From assembly GCA_013298525.1 (NCBI GenBank), contig JAAFHW010000001.1, positions 1 to 64,000 on the forward strand: 64,000 bases of DNA. The letters run 5' to 3'. The position numbers and the translations under genes are program-made. Shown one piece after another: positions 50,954-60,821 of the stretch. Numbering within the stretch: position 1 is the first letter of the stretch; the number at the start of each line of letters is the position of its first letter. Origin of the DNA: Flavobacteriia bacterium (GTDB taxonomy: Bacteria > Bacteroidota > Bacteroidia > Flavobacteriales > Flavobacteriaceae). The notes beneath the pieces are model-generated. The model had not been told where the DNA came from. It saw nothing but the letters and a program-made list of their open reading frames with translations, and made no database searches.

Positions 50954-53224
50954 ATGGAATTTGTATCAGCAGAAGCAAAATATGTTTTGCAATTTATCAA
51001 CCAAACCAACCGTTCCGTATTCCTTACAGGAAAAGCAGGAACCGGAAAAACTACTCTTCTCAAAGAAATTATTAGAACCACTCACAAGAATTGTGTAGTT
51101 GTTGCACCCACAGGAATTGCTGCTTTAAATGCCGGTGGCGTAACAATTCATTCTATGTTTCAATTGCCTTTTGGCGGATTTATTCCAGATAATTCTACAC
51201 CACAATTTGCAGAAAACTCTAAGTTTGAAAGCCGCGCCACACTTCGTAGACACTTCAAAATGAGCGGATTAAAGAAAGCTGTTATTAAAAACATGGAGTT
51301 ACTGATTATCGACGAAGTCAGTATGTTACGTTCCGATTTATTGGATGCTATGGATTTTATGCTGCAGTCAGTTCGTAAAAAAACACAACCATTTGGTGGA
51401 GTTCAAGTACTTTTTATTGGCGATTTACTTCAGCTTCCGCCTGTAATTCGTGATGAAGAATGGCGAACTTTAAAACAATATTACAGAGGAAAATTCTTCT
51501 TCCATTCTCATGTTATTGAGCAATTTCCGCCATTGTACATTGAACTTTCGAAAATCTTTAGACAAACCGATGATCGTTTTATTTCTGTACTTAATAATTT
51601 GAGAAACAATCGAATAACGCAAAACGATATCCAAATTTTAAATGAATTTGTTAAACCAGATTTTGATTTAAAAGTAAATAAAGGTTACATAACACTAACA
51701 ACACATAACGTAAAAGCAGATACTATAAATTCAGAATCTCTCCAGGATTTGGAAGGAAGATCAAAAACTTATTATGCAGAAATAACAGGTGATTTTCCGG
51801 ATAAGATTTATCCAATTGAAGAAAAACTAGAACTTAAAGTTGGTGCTCAAATCATGTTTATTAAAAATGATTTGTCTTTTGAAAAGAAGTTCTTTAATGG
51901 TAAAATGGGTTTTGTAAAATCTATTTCTGAGAAAGAAATAATGATTCATTTTCCTGATGAAAATAAAACCATTGAGGTTGAAAAATACGAATGGCAAAAT
52001 ATTAGATATTCCATAGACGAGAACACAAAAGAGGTTCAAGAAGAGGTTTTGGGCACATTTGTTCATTATCCAATTAAATTAGCTTGGGCAATAACCGTTC
52101 ATAAAAGTCAAGGATTAACTTTTGACAAAGCAGCGCTCGATGTTTCGCAAGTTTTTCTTCCAGGACAAGCTTATGTCGCGCTTTCTCGTTTACGCTCTTT
52201 AAACGGCTTAATTTTACTTTCTCCGTTAAGAATGAACGGAATTTCTAACGATCAAGATGTAATGGATTATTCTTTGAATAAAGCATCTGAAGATCACTTA
52301 GAAAATGCTTTACAAAATGAAACTAAGAACTTTATTCATAATTATTTAATAAACAGTTTTGAATGGACTGAACTTGCTCAAGAATGGCGTAATCATAAAT
52401 TTAGTTACCTTGATAGTGATAAATCTGTAAAGTCTAAATCTGCCAATTGGGCTGCGCAACAGTTAGAACTTTGTGATTCAATTATTGATCCATCTAGGAA
52501 ATTTATTTCTCAACTAAATAAATTATTTTCTCAAGAAACTACAGATTATCAGTTTATTAACGATAGAATTCAAGCAGCTTACAGTTATTTTTTTGATAAA
52601 CTAGATAAGCTAGAATACGAAATTTTATATAAAATTGAAGAAATAAAAAGGGTTAAACAAGTAAAACAATTTTACGACGAATTGCTAGATTTAGAAGATT
52701 TGCAAACCAAAGCAGTATTACGATTAATGAAAGCCAAATTGTTGATGGAAACTATTATGAATAGAAAAACCATTAGTAAAGATAGTTTAAATTCTTCGGA
52801 AATAAAGAATTACAAATTGAACAAAATTGAGAGAGTTGTTGAAGATTTCAAACGAAACAACATTAATTTGATAGAAGATAAAGAAGACGTTAGTTATTAC
52901 GAGCCAAAGAAAAAGAAGTCGGAAAAAACTCCAAAAAAACCAACATCTCAAATCACTTATGAACTTTGGGTAGAAAGAAATACAATAGAAGAAATTGCCA
53001 ATTTGAGAAAGCTTACTGTTGCAACAATTTTATCACATTTTACAAAACTAATTCAAGATAAAGCAGTTAGCATCAACGATATTATGCCAGAAGATAAAAT
53101 TGAAATTTTAACGAAAGCATTTTATGGTTATAAAGAAGAATCATTAACACCAATGAAAGAACAATTAGGCGAGGATTTTTCTTGGGAAGAATTAAGAATG
53201 TTTAAAGCGAGTTTGAATGTTTAG
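50954..53224 (+). CDS. PIF1-like AAA helicase with C-terminal helix-turn-helix domain
   Basis: This 756-aa SF1 helicase has Walker A GKAGTGKTTLLKEI (about 26-39), the PIF1 motif VVVAPTGIAALNAGGVTIHSMFQLPFGG, Walker B LLIIDEVSMLRSDLLDAMD, FIGDLLQLPPV and the C-terminal motor motif WAITVHKSQGLTFDKAALDVSQVFLPGQAYVALSRLRSL. The region after about 450 is coiled coil, and the end (TYELWVERNTIEEIANLRKLTVATILSHFTKLI) is a HTH_40-like domain. It probably unwinds DNA in repair or replication. It overlaps the convergent DoxX gene by 4 bp. Confidence 0.92.
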   Translation: MEFVSAEAKYVLQFINQTNRSVFLTGKAGTGKTTLLKEIIRTTHKNCVVVAPTGIAALNAGGVTIHSMFQLPFGGFIPDNSTPQFAENSKFESRATLRRHFKMSGLKKAVIKNMELLIIDEVSMLRSDLLDAMDFMLQSVRKKTQPFGGVQVLFIGDLLQLPPVIRDEEWRTLKQYYRGKFFFHSHVIEQFPPLYIELSKIFRQTDDRFISVLNNLRNNRITQNDIQILNEFVKPDFDLKVNKGYITLTTHNVKADTINSESLQDLEGRSKTYYAEITGDFPDKIYPIEEKLELKVGAQIMFIKNDLSFEKKFFNGKMGFVKSISEKEIMIHFPDENKTIEVEKYEWQNIRYSIDENTKEVQEEVLGTFVHYPIKLAWAITVHKSQGLTFDKAALDVSQVFLPGQAYVALSRLRSLNGLILLSPLRMNGISNDQDVMDYSLNKASEDHLENALQNETKNFIHNYLINSFEWTELAQEWRNHKFSYLDSDKSVKSKSANWAAQQLELCDSIIDPSRKFISQLNKLFSQETTDYQFINDRIQAAYSYFFDKLDKLEYEILYKIEEIKRVKQVKQFYDELLDLEDLQTKAVLRLMKAKLLMETIMNRKTISKDSLNSSEIKNYKLNKIERVVEDFKRNNINLIEDKEDVSYYEPKKKKSEKTPKKPTSQITYELWVERNTIEEIANLRKLTVATILSHFTKLIQDKAVSINDIMPEDKIEILTKAFYGYKEESLTPMKEQLGEDFSWEELRMFKASLNV

Positions 53225-53604
53225 CTCAACCAAAAAACACCTAAAATAGCTATAACAAAGTAAATAGCTATCGTTCTAGCGCCATCGAAATCTTTTGCCA
53301 ATCGTTGACCAAATAACATCATTAGTAGTGAGATACAAGAAAAAACAGCACCATAAAAACCAAACATTCTACCACCATTAATGTAAAGTTCTATAATTCC
53401 TACAACGCAAGAAATACCAGCTATTAATTCAAAAAAGACCAAAACTCCAAGAGCTTGTGGAACAAAGTTTTTTAGAATAGTTTTTTCAAAATGAGGTTTC
53501 ATCCAAGCCATATTATCATTCCAATGAAAAAGCTTATCATGCGCCGACATTATGAAAGTTATAGTTAGAAAAACCAAAACCAAAACTGATGCTGTATTGT
53601 TCAT
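53221..53604 (-). CDS. DoxX-family membrane protein
   Basis: This 127-aa protein with four membrane helices (ASVLVLVFLTITFIMSAHDKL, LGVLVFFELIAGISCVVGIIELY, FYGAVFSCISLLMMLFGQRLA, AIYFVIAILGVFWLS) has the DoxX-family arrangement. DoxX relatives include terminal oxidase subunits and redox-linked membrane proteins, but the role of this short form is unknown. It is 3 bp downstream of holB, so probably co-transcribed with it. Confidence 0.8.
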   Translation of the reverse strand: MNNTASVLVLVFLTITFIMSAHDKLFHWNDNMAWMKPHFEKTILKNFVPQALGVLVFFELIAGISCVVGIIELYINGGRMFGFYGAVFSCISLLMMLFGQRLAKDFDGARTIAIYFVIAILGVFWLS

Positions 53605-53607
53605 AGC

Positions 53608-54756
53608 TTATTTTTTGTGAATTAAACGAGTAAGTTTTATTGATAAATCGGTCAATATAATTTTTGCATTTCCGTTGCGTTCAATGTGGTATGAAGCATC
53701 AGATAATTCTTTAAAAATTTCTGTGATATTGTTTCCTGTTACAAAAGGAGCAAAATTCTCTAGTTTAAATTTATCAACTGTTGGTTCCATGTAGACCAAT
53801 TTTTCAGCTTGATAATTCAGCAATAATGCTTGTCGGAACATATCGATACAATAATTTAAAAATTTCTTCTGTGCTTCACGACCTAAACTTGCAATTTGAT
53901 CACTCCAAGCAATTAAATCTTGAATAGCTGCGGCATTTCCTTTTGCTCTAAATGCGGCTCGAACCCAATCGACAAACCATTTTTCAAAAGGCAATTCTTC
54001 ATGGTCTTCTTTTAAAAAGTGCAATGCTTTATTATAATTTCCTTGAGCTTGATGCGCAATTTTGAATGCTAATTTCTCATCAATTTTTTCACGTGAAACC
54101 AAAGCTTCAGAAATCACATTTTCTGGTAATCCGTTAAAATGCAATACTTGACAGCGTGAACGAATGGTTTGAATTATATCTTCTTCATTTTCAGAAATTA
54201 AGATAAAAACTGTTTTATCTGTTGGTTCTTCAAGTAGTTTTAAAAGTTTATTGGATGCCTCTAAATTCATTTTATCTGCCATCCAAATAATCATTATTTT
54301 GTATCCTCCTTCGTGCGATTTCAGTGCTAATGATTTTAATATTTCAGAGGCATCTTCAACACGAATCATCCCTTGCTTATTCTGAACTCCTAATATTTTG
54401 TACCAATCAAACAATCCACCACAAACATTTTCAGTAATGAATTGGCGCCATTCTTGAATAAAATCTAAACTTTTAGGTTTTGTTTTTACATCTTCTGTAG
54501 AAACTGTAGGATATATAAAATGTAAATCAGGATGTTGTAAGTGATTGAATTTTAAATTACAAGCTTCATTCTGTCCAATATTTTCATTTCCAGAATTTTG
54601 GCAAACGATATATTGTGCGTAGGCAATTGCCATTGCTAAAGTTCCACAACCTTCTTGACCAACAAATAGTTGCGCGTGAGGAATTCTTCCAAGGCTTGCG
54701 CTTCTAATTAAGTGGTTTTTAATGTGTTCTTGACCTAAAATTTCTGAAAAAAGCAT
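53608..54756 (-). CDS. holB: DNA polymerase III delta' subunit
   Basis: This roughly 382-aa clamp-loader subunit contains LFSEILGQEHIKNHLIRSASLGRIPHAQLFVGQEGCGTLAMAIAYA, a DnaX-like P-loop region in which Lys is replaced (GCGTLAM). That is acceptable because delta' does not hydrolyse ATP. MIRVEDASEILKSLALKSHEGGYKIMIIWMADKMNLEASNKLLKLLEEP (sensor region) and IIQTIRSRCQVLHF follow. The ATG at 54756 is preferred over the track's TTG at 54762. It contains a degenerate parS-like sequence at 54085-54100. Confidence 0.92.
   Translation of the reverse strand: MLFSEILGQEHIKNHLIRSASLGRIPHAQLFVGQEGCGTLAMAIAYAQYIVCQNSGNENIGQNEACNLKFNHLQHPDLHFIYPTVSTEDVKTKPKSLDFIQEWRQFITENVCGGLFDWYKILGVQNKQGMIRVEDASEILKSLALKSHEGGYKIMIIWMADKMNLEASNKLLKLLEEPTDKTVFILISENEEDIIQTIRSRCQVLHFNGLPENVISEALVSREKIDEKLAFKIAHQAQGNYNKALHFLKEDHEELPFEKWFVDWVRAAFRAKGNAAAIQDLIAWSDQIASLGREAQKKFLNYCIDMFRQALLLNYQAEKLVYMEPTVDKFKLENFAPFVTGNNITEIFKELSDASYHIERNGNAKIILTDLSIKLTRLIHKK
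54085..54100. other. Degenerate parS-like sequence inside holB
   Basis: TTTTTCACGTGAAACC matches TGTTTCACGTGAAACA except at positions 2 and 16. It is coding for VSREK. It may be a weak ParB site or chance. Confidence 0.4.
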
Positions 54757-54874
54757 AAGCAAAGATAATAAAAAATAACTTTATTTTTGTTAATAACTTT
54801 AAAAAAGGCGTAAGAAAAAACGTTCAAATTTTTAAAAACAACAAGAAATATATCTCAAAAACAATAAAAAACAG

Positions 54875-54905
54875 CATTTAATCGGATAAAAAATACATTT
54901 AATCG
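54875..54905. promoter_or_regulatory. Direct repeat CATTTAATCG, 21-bp spacing, upstream of the 54984 gene
   Basis: CATTTAATCG occurs at 54875-54884 and 54896-54905, about two helical turns apart, just upstream of a TAATTTTG -7-like motif (54916-54923). Could be an operator or activator site. Confidence 0.35.
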
Positions 54906-54915
54906 ATATTTGTTA

Positions 54916-54923
54916 TAATTTTG
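54916..54923 (+). promoter_or_regulatory. Candidate -7 element for the SPOR-repeat protein gene
   Basis: TAATTTTG matches TAnnTTTG; the leader to the ATG at 54984 would be about 55 bases. No -33 TTG at standard spacing. Confidence 0.4.
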
Positions 54924-54983
54924 GATTGTTAATAACCATTATTTCAAATGTTTTAAAGACCCCAATCTAAAAAACTTAGAATC

Positions 54984-56945
54984 ATGAATGCTAAAAATAC
55001 TCTTCGAAAAATAGTTTTGCTAACTATGTTATTGGTTAGCACTATCAATTTTGCTCAACTTTCGGTTCCGTTTAAAATTCGTTACCAAGGATTTGTGAAA
55101 GGCGATATGACTATAATTGCCAATAATAGTGTAAACAGAGTTGACTTTACAAGCGGTCCAAACGAACCTTACTATAATCTTACTTCTTATGCAAAATTGA
55201 ATGATGAATTTGATATGGCTTATATTGATATTGATGAAGATGAATCTACTTTTTCTTCAAGTAGTGCAGAGTTATATCTTGAAAATTCAAACAGAAAAAA
55301 AATTGTTTATGCAGGACTTTATTGGTCAGGAACCTATCGTTATAATGCGGGAATTCAAAAATCAGAAAAAAAGTTTATTCCATCAGACGCTTCAAGAGGA
55401 ACTTTTTCTAGTGTAAAATTAAAATTACCTAACAAAGAGAAATACATAGATGTTTCGGGTCAAGTTATATTTGATGGAGCTGGCAAAAATGAGTTTGATG
55501 AAATTGCTCCCTATGCAGTTTACGCTGATATCACAGATTATTTAAAAGAATTATCAAATGCTTCGGGTGTTTATTCAGTTGCTAACGTAAAAGCAACTCA
55601 AGGAATAATAGAAGGTGGAGTTTCTGCAGGATGGACTATTTTTATTGTCTACGAAGACCAAAATATGAGTGGAAAATTTGTATCAAGTTATGATGGTTTC
55701 GCTGGTGTAACAGACAAGTCAACAGATATTGTATTTAATGGATTTCAAACTTTACCAGAAGGAAATGTTAGAGCAAAAATTGCTTGTGCCTCTTTAGAAG
55801 GAGATAACAACCTTTTTGGTGATCAATTACTTTTTAGTTCCAACGAAAGCAAACTTTTCACACCATTAAGCACAAACATTAGAAAAGATAACAACTTTTT
55901 TAATAGTTCGATTACGATAGAAAATCAGAATTTTATTAATAGATATCCTGATAGTAAAAACACATTAGGTTACGACACATGTTTGTTTACAATACCAAAT
56001 CCTAATAATACAATCATTGGAAATAATATCAAAGAAGCTACATTAAGATTAAAATCAGTAGGTGATAGATGTTTTATGTTTTTTACTGCATTTGGAGTAG
56101 AAGTAACGCCATCAATTGGTGAAATTAATTATGCAACAAATGATGACAAACCATTGAAAGTCAATTCAAAAAATAATCTGATAAAATTTATACCAGCCAA
56201 CAAAGATTTTTTAATCGAAGATTATAGAACAAGTTCTTCAATAAACAGAAATAGAAAAAACACTTTTATAGATAGTAAAAATAACATTATTGAAGTACAA
56301 ACTGCATCAATTTCATCTGCAACTACAGGTTATTATATAATAGCTAATATTTTTAAAACAGAACAAAGCGCAATAGAATTTGTAACTTTTCTAAAATCAA
56401 AAGATATCGAAGCCGACTTTTTTACTAATGTTTTAAACAATTATCGATATGTTTATCTAAAGAAAAACAATGATTTAAATGAAATAGTCGATTTATATCT
56501 TTCAAAACTAGATGATACTTACGAAGATAGAATTCAGATTTTAGCAATCAACAAAAACAATAATGATTTGATTGCCGATGCAAGTAAAAAAGAGCAGCCT
56601 ATTAAACAAGAAGTTGCAATAAAAGAACCAAACAAAAAAGAACTTTTTGATGTTCAGATTGTCTCTATACCAAATGAACCAAGAGGATATTATATTGTTG
56701 CCAATGTGTTTTCAGTTTCAGAAAATTCGGTTAACTTTTTCAATTTACTAAAATCAAAAGGATTGACACCAAAAGTGTTAATTAATCCAATGAATAATTA
56801 TAAATATGTTTATTTAAAAAAGGTCGACAATGAGCAAGAAGCGCAAGCATTGTATCTTTCTAAAATAAACAACACCTATCAAGGTAAACTTTGGATTTTA
56901 TCAGTAAACAATAACAACGCACTAATTACAGACAATGACGATTAA
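54984..56945 (+). CDS. Large exported protein with two SPOR-like C-terminal repeats
   Basis: This 653-aa protein has a signal peptide (KIVLLTMLLVSTINFAQ). The N-terminal 380 residues are beta-rich, with YAGLYWSGTYRYNAG and GGVSAGWTIFIVYEDQNMSGKFVSSYDGF. These blocks resemble the N-terminal region of large flavobacterial gliding/adhesin-type proteins, but this is recognition of style only. The C-terminus has two related modules (GYYIIANIFKTEQSAIEFVTFLKSKDIEADFF... and GYYIVANVFSVSENSVNFFNLLKSKGLTPKVL...) that resemble SPOR peptidoglycan-binding domains. Cell-surface or periplasmic; function not proven. Confidence 0.75.
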   Translation: MNAKNTLRKIVLLTMLLVSTINFAQLSVPFKIRYQGFVKGDMTIIANNSVNRVDFTSGPNEPYYNLTSYAKLNDEFDMAYIDIDEDESTFSSSSAELYLENSNRKKIVYAGLYWSGTYRYNAGIQKSEKKFIPSDASRGTFSSVKLKLPNKEKYIDVSGQVIFDGAGKNEFDEIAPYAVYADITDYLKELSNASGVYSVANVKATQGIIEGGVSAGWTIFIVYEDQNMSGKFVSSYDGFAGVTDKSTDIVFNGFQTLPEGNVRAKIACASLEGDNNLFGDQLLFSSNESKLFTPLSTNIRKDNNFFNSSITIENQNFINRYPDSKNTLGYDTCLFTIPNPNNTIIGNNIKEATLRLKSVGDRCFMFFTAFGVEVTPSIGEINYATNDDKPLKVNSKNNLIKFIPANKDFLIEDYRTSSSINRNRKNTFIDSKNNIIEVQTASISSATTGYYIIANIFKTEQSAIEFVTFLKSKDIEADFFTNVLNNYRYVYLKKNNDLNEIVDLYLSKLDDTYEDRIQILAINKNNNDLIADASKKEQPIKQEVAIKEPNKKELFDVQIVSIPNEPRGYYIVANVFSVSENSVNFFNLLKSKGLTPKVLINPMNNYKYVYLKKVDNEQEAQALYLSKINNTYQGKLWILSVNNNNALITDNDD

Positions 56946-57096
56946 TATACTTATATACGGAATCTACAAATCAGTTCTAGAAAAGAAAAATATGTTTCCA
57001 GAAATCATTAAAGAAATTGATTTTAAATGTAGTATTTTCGGACGTGAAGGAGTAAAAATTCACTCAGTGCGTGACGAAAAAACAGATAGCGAATAG
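56935..57096 (+). CDS. Small ORF of 53 codons, not in ORF track
   Basis: ATG at 56935 opens a frame reading MTINILIYGIYKSVLEKKNMFPE...FGREGVKIHSVRDEKTDSE and stops at 57096. It overlaps the preceding gene by 11 bp in another frame. An internal ATG at 56992 gives a 34-residue form. Composition looks coding-like (GREGVKIHSVRDEK). It may be a real small protein or the remnant of a longer gene; no family was recognised. Confidence 0.4.
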   Translation: MTINILIYGIYKSVLEKKNMFPEIIKEIDFKCSIFGREGVKIHSVRDEKTDSE

Positions 57097-57134
57097 ACCT
57101 GATATTTCTCATTTTTAATAAAAAACAAAATACT

Positions 57135-57142
57135 TATATTTG
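57135..57142 (+). promoter_or_regulatory. Candidate -7 element for pgk
   Basis: TATATTTG matches TAnnTTTG, 31 bp before the pgk ATG. No clear -33 TTG. Confidence 0.45.
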
Positions 57143-57173
57143 CAGATTAATATCAATTAACACTGCAATTTAA

Positions 57174-58361
57174 ATGAAAACCTTAAACGATTTCAATTTC
57201 AAAGATAAAAAAGCTTTAATCAGAGTAGATTTTAATGTTCCGTTAGACGAAAATTTTAATGTTACAGACACCAATAGAATTGAAGCTGCAAAACCAACAA
57301 TTGATAAAATTCTTGCAGATGGTGGAAGTGTAATTCTAATGTCGCACTTAGGAAGACCAAAAGGAAAAGAAGAAAAATATTCTTTAAAACATATCGTTAA
57401 AACAGTTTCAGAAGTTCTTGGAACAAATGTGGAATTTGCTTCAGATTGTAGAGGCGAAGTTGCTTTTAATGCTGCTGCAAATTTACAACCAGGTCAAGTT
57501 TTACTTCTAGAAAATTTACGTTTTTATGCAGAAGAAGAAGCTGGAGATATTGATTTTGCTAGAGAACTTTCTCAACTTGGAGATATCTATGTAAATGATG
57601 CTTTTGGAACTGCCCACAGAGCTCATGCCTCTACAACAATTGTTGCACAATTTTTCCCAAATCAAAAATGTTTCGGATTGCTTTTGGCAAAAGAAATAGA
57701 TAGTTTGAATAGAGTTTTAAATAATTCTGTCAAACCAGTTACCGCTATTCTTGGCGGCTCTAAAGTTTCTTCTAAAATTACCGTTATTGAAAATATTTTA
57801 GATAAGGTAGACCACATGATTATTGGTGGTGGAATGACTTTTACATTCATCAAAGCCTTGGGAGGAAAAGTAGGAGATTCTATTTGTGAAGACGATAAAC
57901 TAGATTTAGCTATCGAAATTTTACATAAAGCTAAAGAAAAAGGCGTTCACATTCATATTCCAGTTGATGTTGTTGCTGCCAATGCTTTTTCAAATGATGC
58001 AGAAACACAAATTGTTGATGTTCGTGAAATTCCTGACGGATGGCAAGGACTTGATGCAGGACCAAAATCATTAGAAAATTTCAAAAAAATTATAATGGAT
58101 TCAAAAACAATCCTTTGGAATGGTCCGTTAGGTGTTTTTGAAATGGAAAAATTTGCTCACGGAACCATTACTTTGGGTGAATATATTGCAGAAGCCACTG
58201 CAAATGGCGCTTTCTCACTTGTTGGTGGTGGCGACTCAGTTTCAGCGGTAAAACAGTTCGGGTTAGAAGATAAAATGAGTTACGTTTCTACTGGTGGCGG
58301 AGCTATGTTAGAAATGCTTGAAGGAAGAGTTTTACCAGGAATCCAGGCAATTTTAGACTAA
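57174..58361 (+). CDS. pgk: Phosphoglycerate kinase
   Basis: This 395-aa glycolytic enzyme transfers phosphate from 1,3-bisphosphoglycerate to ADP. Signatures are [95 protein letters not shown] and [13 protein letters not shown] (nucleotide site). Full length, single gene. A -7-like motif precedes it. Confidence 0.98.
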   Translation: MKTLNDFNFKDKKALIRVDFNVPLDENFNVTDTNRIEAAKPTIDKILADGGSVILMSHLGRPKGKEEKYSLKHIVKTVSEVLGTNVEFASDCRGEVAFNAAANLQPGQVLLLENLRFYAEEEAGDIDFARELSQLGDIYVNDAFGTAHRAHASTTIVAQFFPNQKCFGLLLAKEIDSLNRVLNNSVKPVTAILGGSKVSSKITVIENILDKVDHMIIGGGMTFTFIKALGGKVGDSICEDDKLDLAIEILHKAKEKGVHIHIPVDVVAANAFSNDAETQIVDVREIPDGWQGLDAGPKSLENFKKIIMDSKTILWNGPLGVFEMEKFAHGTITLGEYIAEATANGAFSLVGGGDSVSAVKQFGLEDKMSYVSTGGGAMLEMLEGRVLPGIQAILD

Positions 58362-58407
58362 AAAAAGACTTTAACAATAATTAAACATATTGTTGCGTTA
58401 TAGTTAG

Positions 58408-58415
58408 TAACTTTG
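58408..58415 (+). promoter_or_regulatory. Candidate -7 element for the LysM lytic transglycosylase
   Basis: TAACTTTG matches TAnnTTTG. If a transcript starts about 7 bp downstream, the first ATG (58430) would leave a very short leader, which favours the ATG at 58463. Confidence 0.45.
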
Positions 58416-58462
58416 CATTTTAGCATAAAATGCTGATTAACAAATTTTTGAGAATACAAAAT

Positions 58463-60799
58463 ATGATTATAAAAAATAAATTAACAGCGTTTCTTTTGGT
58501 AGCTTCTTCAGTTGTTTTCGGACAAGAAGTTGCAACACAACAAGATTCGATTGTAAAAAAAGAGACCAAAATTTCCTACTTAGATTCAATAAAAGCAACT
58601 TTCGTTAATGACGAAATGGCTTCATGTATTGATAGTCTTTGGATGAAAGAATTAACCTCTTTAGACGTTTACAGCACACTTCTAGAAGATATAAAAAATA
58701 TTGATATCGATAAACCTGTTGATTACGAATTACCAACAGAATTATTGAAAGAACGTTTAAAGAAATTAGACGAAAAATCACCTTTCAATATTGAGTACAA
58801 CATTGGTTTAGAAAATGTTATTAAGTCATTCTTAAAAAATAGAAAAAAAGGATTTGAACGTTTGATGGGAATATCTCAGTTTTATTTTCCAATATTTGAA
58901 GAAGCTTTAGCGGTTCAAAACATCCCATTAGAAATTAAATATCTTGCTGTTGTTGAATCTGCTTTAAATCCGAGAGCGGTTTCTAGAGTTGGTGCAACAG
59001 GTTTGTGGCAATTTATGTATCAAACAGGAAAACAATATGGTTTGAACATTACTTCCTATGTTGATGAAAGAAGCGATCCACTAAGAGCAAGTCAAGCGGC
59101 AACCCAATACATGACCAATATGTACAAAATTTTTGGTGATTGGGATTTAGTTTTAGCGTCTTATAATTCTGGTCCTGGAAATGTTGCCAAAGCTATTCGT
59201 CGTTCAGGAGGTCAACAAAATTATTGGAACATTAGAAAAAATCTTCCAAAGGAAACTCAAGGATATCTTCCAGCTTTTTTAGCAACAATGTATATTTTTG
59301 AATATCATAAAGAACACGGAATAGTTCCGAATAAAGCTGTTGCCAATCATTTTGCAACCGATACAATAATGATTAAAAACCACATGACGTTTAAGCAAAT
59401 TTCAGATTTGTTAGATGTTCCAGTAGCTGAAATCCAGTTTTTCAATCCTTCGTTTAAGAGAAATGAAATTCCAGCAATTTCTGGTGAAAAAAACTTCTTG
59501 AGATTACCAAAAGATAAGATTGCAATTTTTGCTTCCAACGAAGACAAGGTTTATGCTTATGTAAAATATCAAGCAGACAAAAGAGAACGTCCTTATGAGC
59601 GTCTAGCATCTGTAAAACAAAATGATTCTACTAATGTAGCTTTTGCCGAGAGAGAATTTACCACTAGAACCAAATATCATAAAGTAAGGAAAGGAGATAA
59701 TCTTAGCGAAATTGCAGATAAATATCAAGTTTCAATTGGTGATATTAAAAAATGGAATGGATTAAGAAGCAACAAAGCGCCTTTGGGAAGAAATCTTAAA
59801 ATTGTCTCTACAGAAAGAATAGCTTACAAAGACAAAAAAGATTCAAAAGCCGATTCAGTTGCAACGAAATTGCCTAAAGTAATTTCTAATGAAAACACCA
59901 GCATTGCTTCAAATGAAGTAAAAGCAGAAAAAGTTTTTAAGACAGAAAAAGTAGTAACTTATAAAGATGTTACTAAATATCATAAAGTTAAAAAAGGTGA
60001 TGTACTTGGTGAAATTGCTGATAAATATGAAGTTTCTGTTACCGACATTAAGAAATGGAACAAAATAAAAGGAAGCAATATTGGTCTAGGCGATAACCTA
60101 AAAATTATTAAAAACGAGAAAGTAGTTACAACCGTTAAGAAAGAAGTTAAACAGCCTTTTGCATCTAAAAAAGAAGAAATAGCAACAGTTGAACCAAAAA
60201 TTTCTAAAGCGAAAAAAGAGGAGAAAGTTGATACAACTTCAAAATCTGAAAACTATTATGTTGTAGCTAAAGGTGATAATTTGACAGCTATTGCTAAGAA
60301 AAACAATGTAACAGTTCAAAACATTAAAGAATGGAATAATTTAATTGATACCAATGTAAAAGTAGGAACGCAATTAATTATTTCAGGTGAAAGTTTAGCA
60401 GAAGTTAAAGAGGAATCAATTTCTAAAGGAGAACTAAAAAATATTGAACACGTAGTTGGTAAAGGTGAATATCTTGGAACTATTGCTAGAAAATACAATA
60501 CAACTGTTAATGATTTATTAGAATTAAACTCGCTTTCAGATACAAATATCAAAGAAGGTGACAAATTAATTGTTGGTAAAGAAGAAATTGTTTCTAACGC
60601 TGATAAAAAAGCTAAGAAAAACGATTATGCAGCCAATCAGAAGAAAGCTAAAGAGAAAATGTACCAAGTAAGAAAAGGAGATTCTTTATTTAGTATTTCT
60701 CAAAAATTCCCTGGAGTTACCATTTCAGACATTAAAAAATGGAATAACATTAAAGGCGAAAGCATCCAACCTGGAATGAAATTAAAAATTAACGGATAA
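58463..60799 (+). CDS. LysM-repeat lytic transglycosylase (MltD-like)
   Basis: This roughly 778-aa periplasmic murein hydrolase has a signal peptide after MIIKNKLTAF (...LVASSVVFGQ). The SLT domain includes IPLEIKYLAVVESALNPRAVSRVGATGLWQFM (catalytic Glu in VVES) and NSGPGNVAKAIRRSGG. Five LysM repeats follow from about residue 405 (KVRKGDNLSEIADKY; KVKKGDVLGEIADKY; VVAKGDNLTAIAKKN; VVGKGEYLGTIARKY; QVRKGDSLFSISQKF), separated by Lys/Thr/Ser-rich linkers. The start at 58463 is preferred over 58430. The terminator overlaps the next gene's start. Confidence 0.92.
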   Translation: MIIKNKLTAFLLVASSVVFGQEVATQQDSIVKKETKISYLDSIKATFVNDEMASCIDSLWMKELTSLDVYSTLLEDIKNIDIDKPVDYELPTELLKERLKKLDEKSPFNIEYNIGLENVIKSFLKNRKKGFERLMGISQFYFPIFEEALAVQNIPLEIKYLAVVESALNPRAVSRVGATGLWQFMYQTGKQYGLNITSYVDERSDPLRASQAATQYMTNMYKIFGDWDLVLASYNSGPGNVAKAIRRSGGQQNYWNIRKNLPKETQGYLPAFLATMYIFEYHKEHGIVPNKAVANHFATDTIMIKNHMTFKQISDLLDVPVAEIQFFNPSFKRNEIPAISGEKNFLRLPKDKIAIFASNEDKVYAYVKYQADKRERPYERLASVKQNDSTNVAFAEREFTTRTKYHKVRKGDNLSEIADKYQVSIGDIKKWNGLRSNKAPLGRNLKIVSTERIAYKDKKDSKADSVATKLPKVISNENTSIASNEVKAEKVFKTEKVVTYKDVTKYHKVKKGDVLGEIADKYEVSVTDIKKWNKIKGSNIGLGDNLKIIKNEKVVTTVKKEVKQPFASKKEEIATVEPKISKAKKEEKVDTTSKSENYYVVAKGDNLTAIAKKNNVTVQNIKEWNNLIDTNVKVGTQLIISGESLAEVKEESISKGELKNIEHVVGKGEYLGTIARKYNTTVNDLLELNSLSDTNIKEGDKLIVGKEEIVSNADKKAKKNDYAANQKKAKEKMYQVRKGDSLFSISQKFPGVTISDIKKWNNIKGESIQPGMKLKING

Positions 60800-60821
60800 T
60801 ACAAAAATCTTACATAAATTT

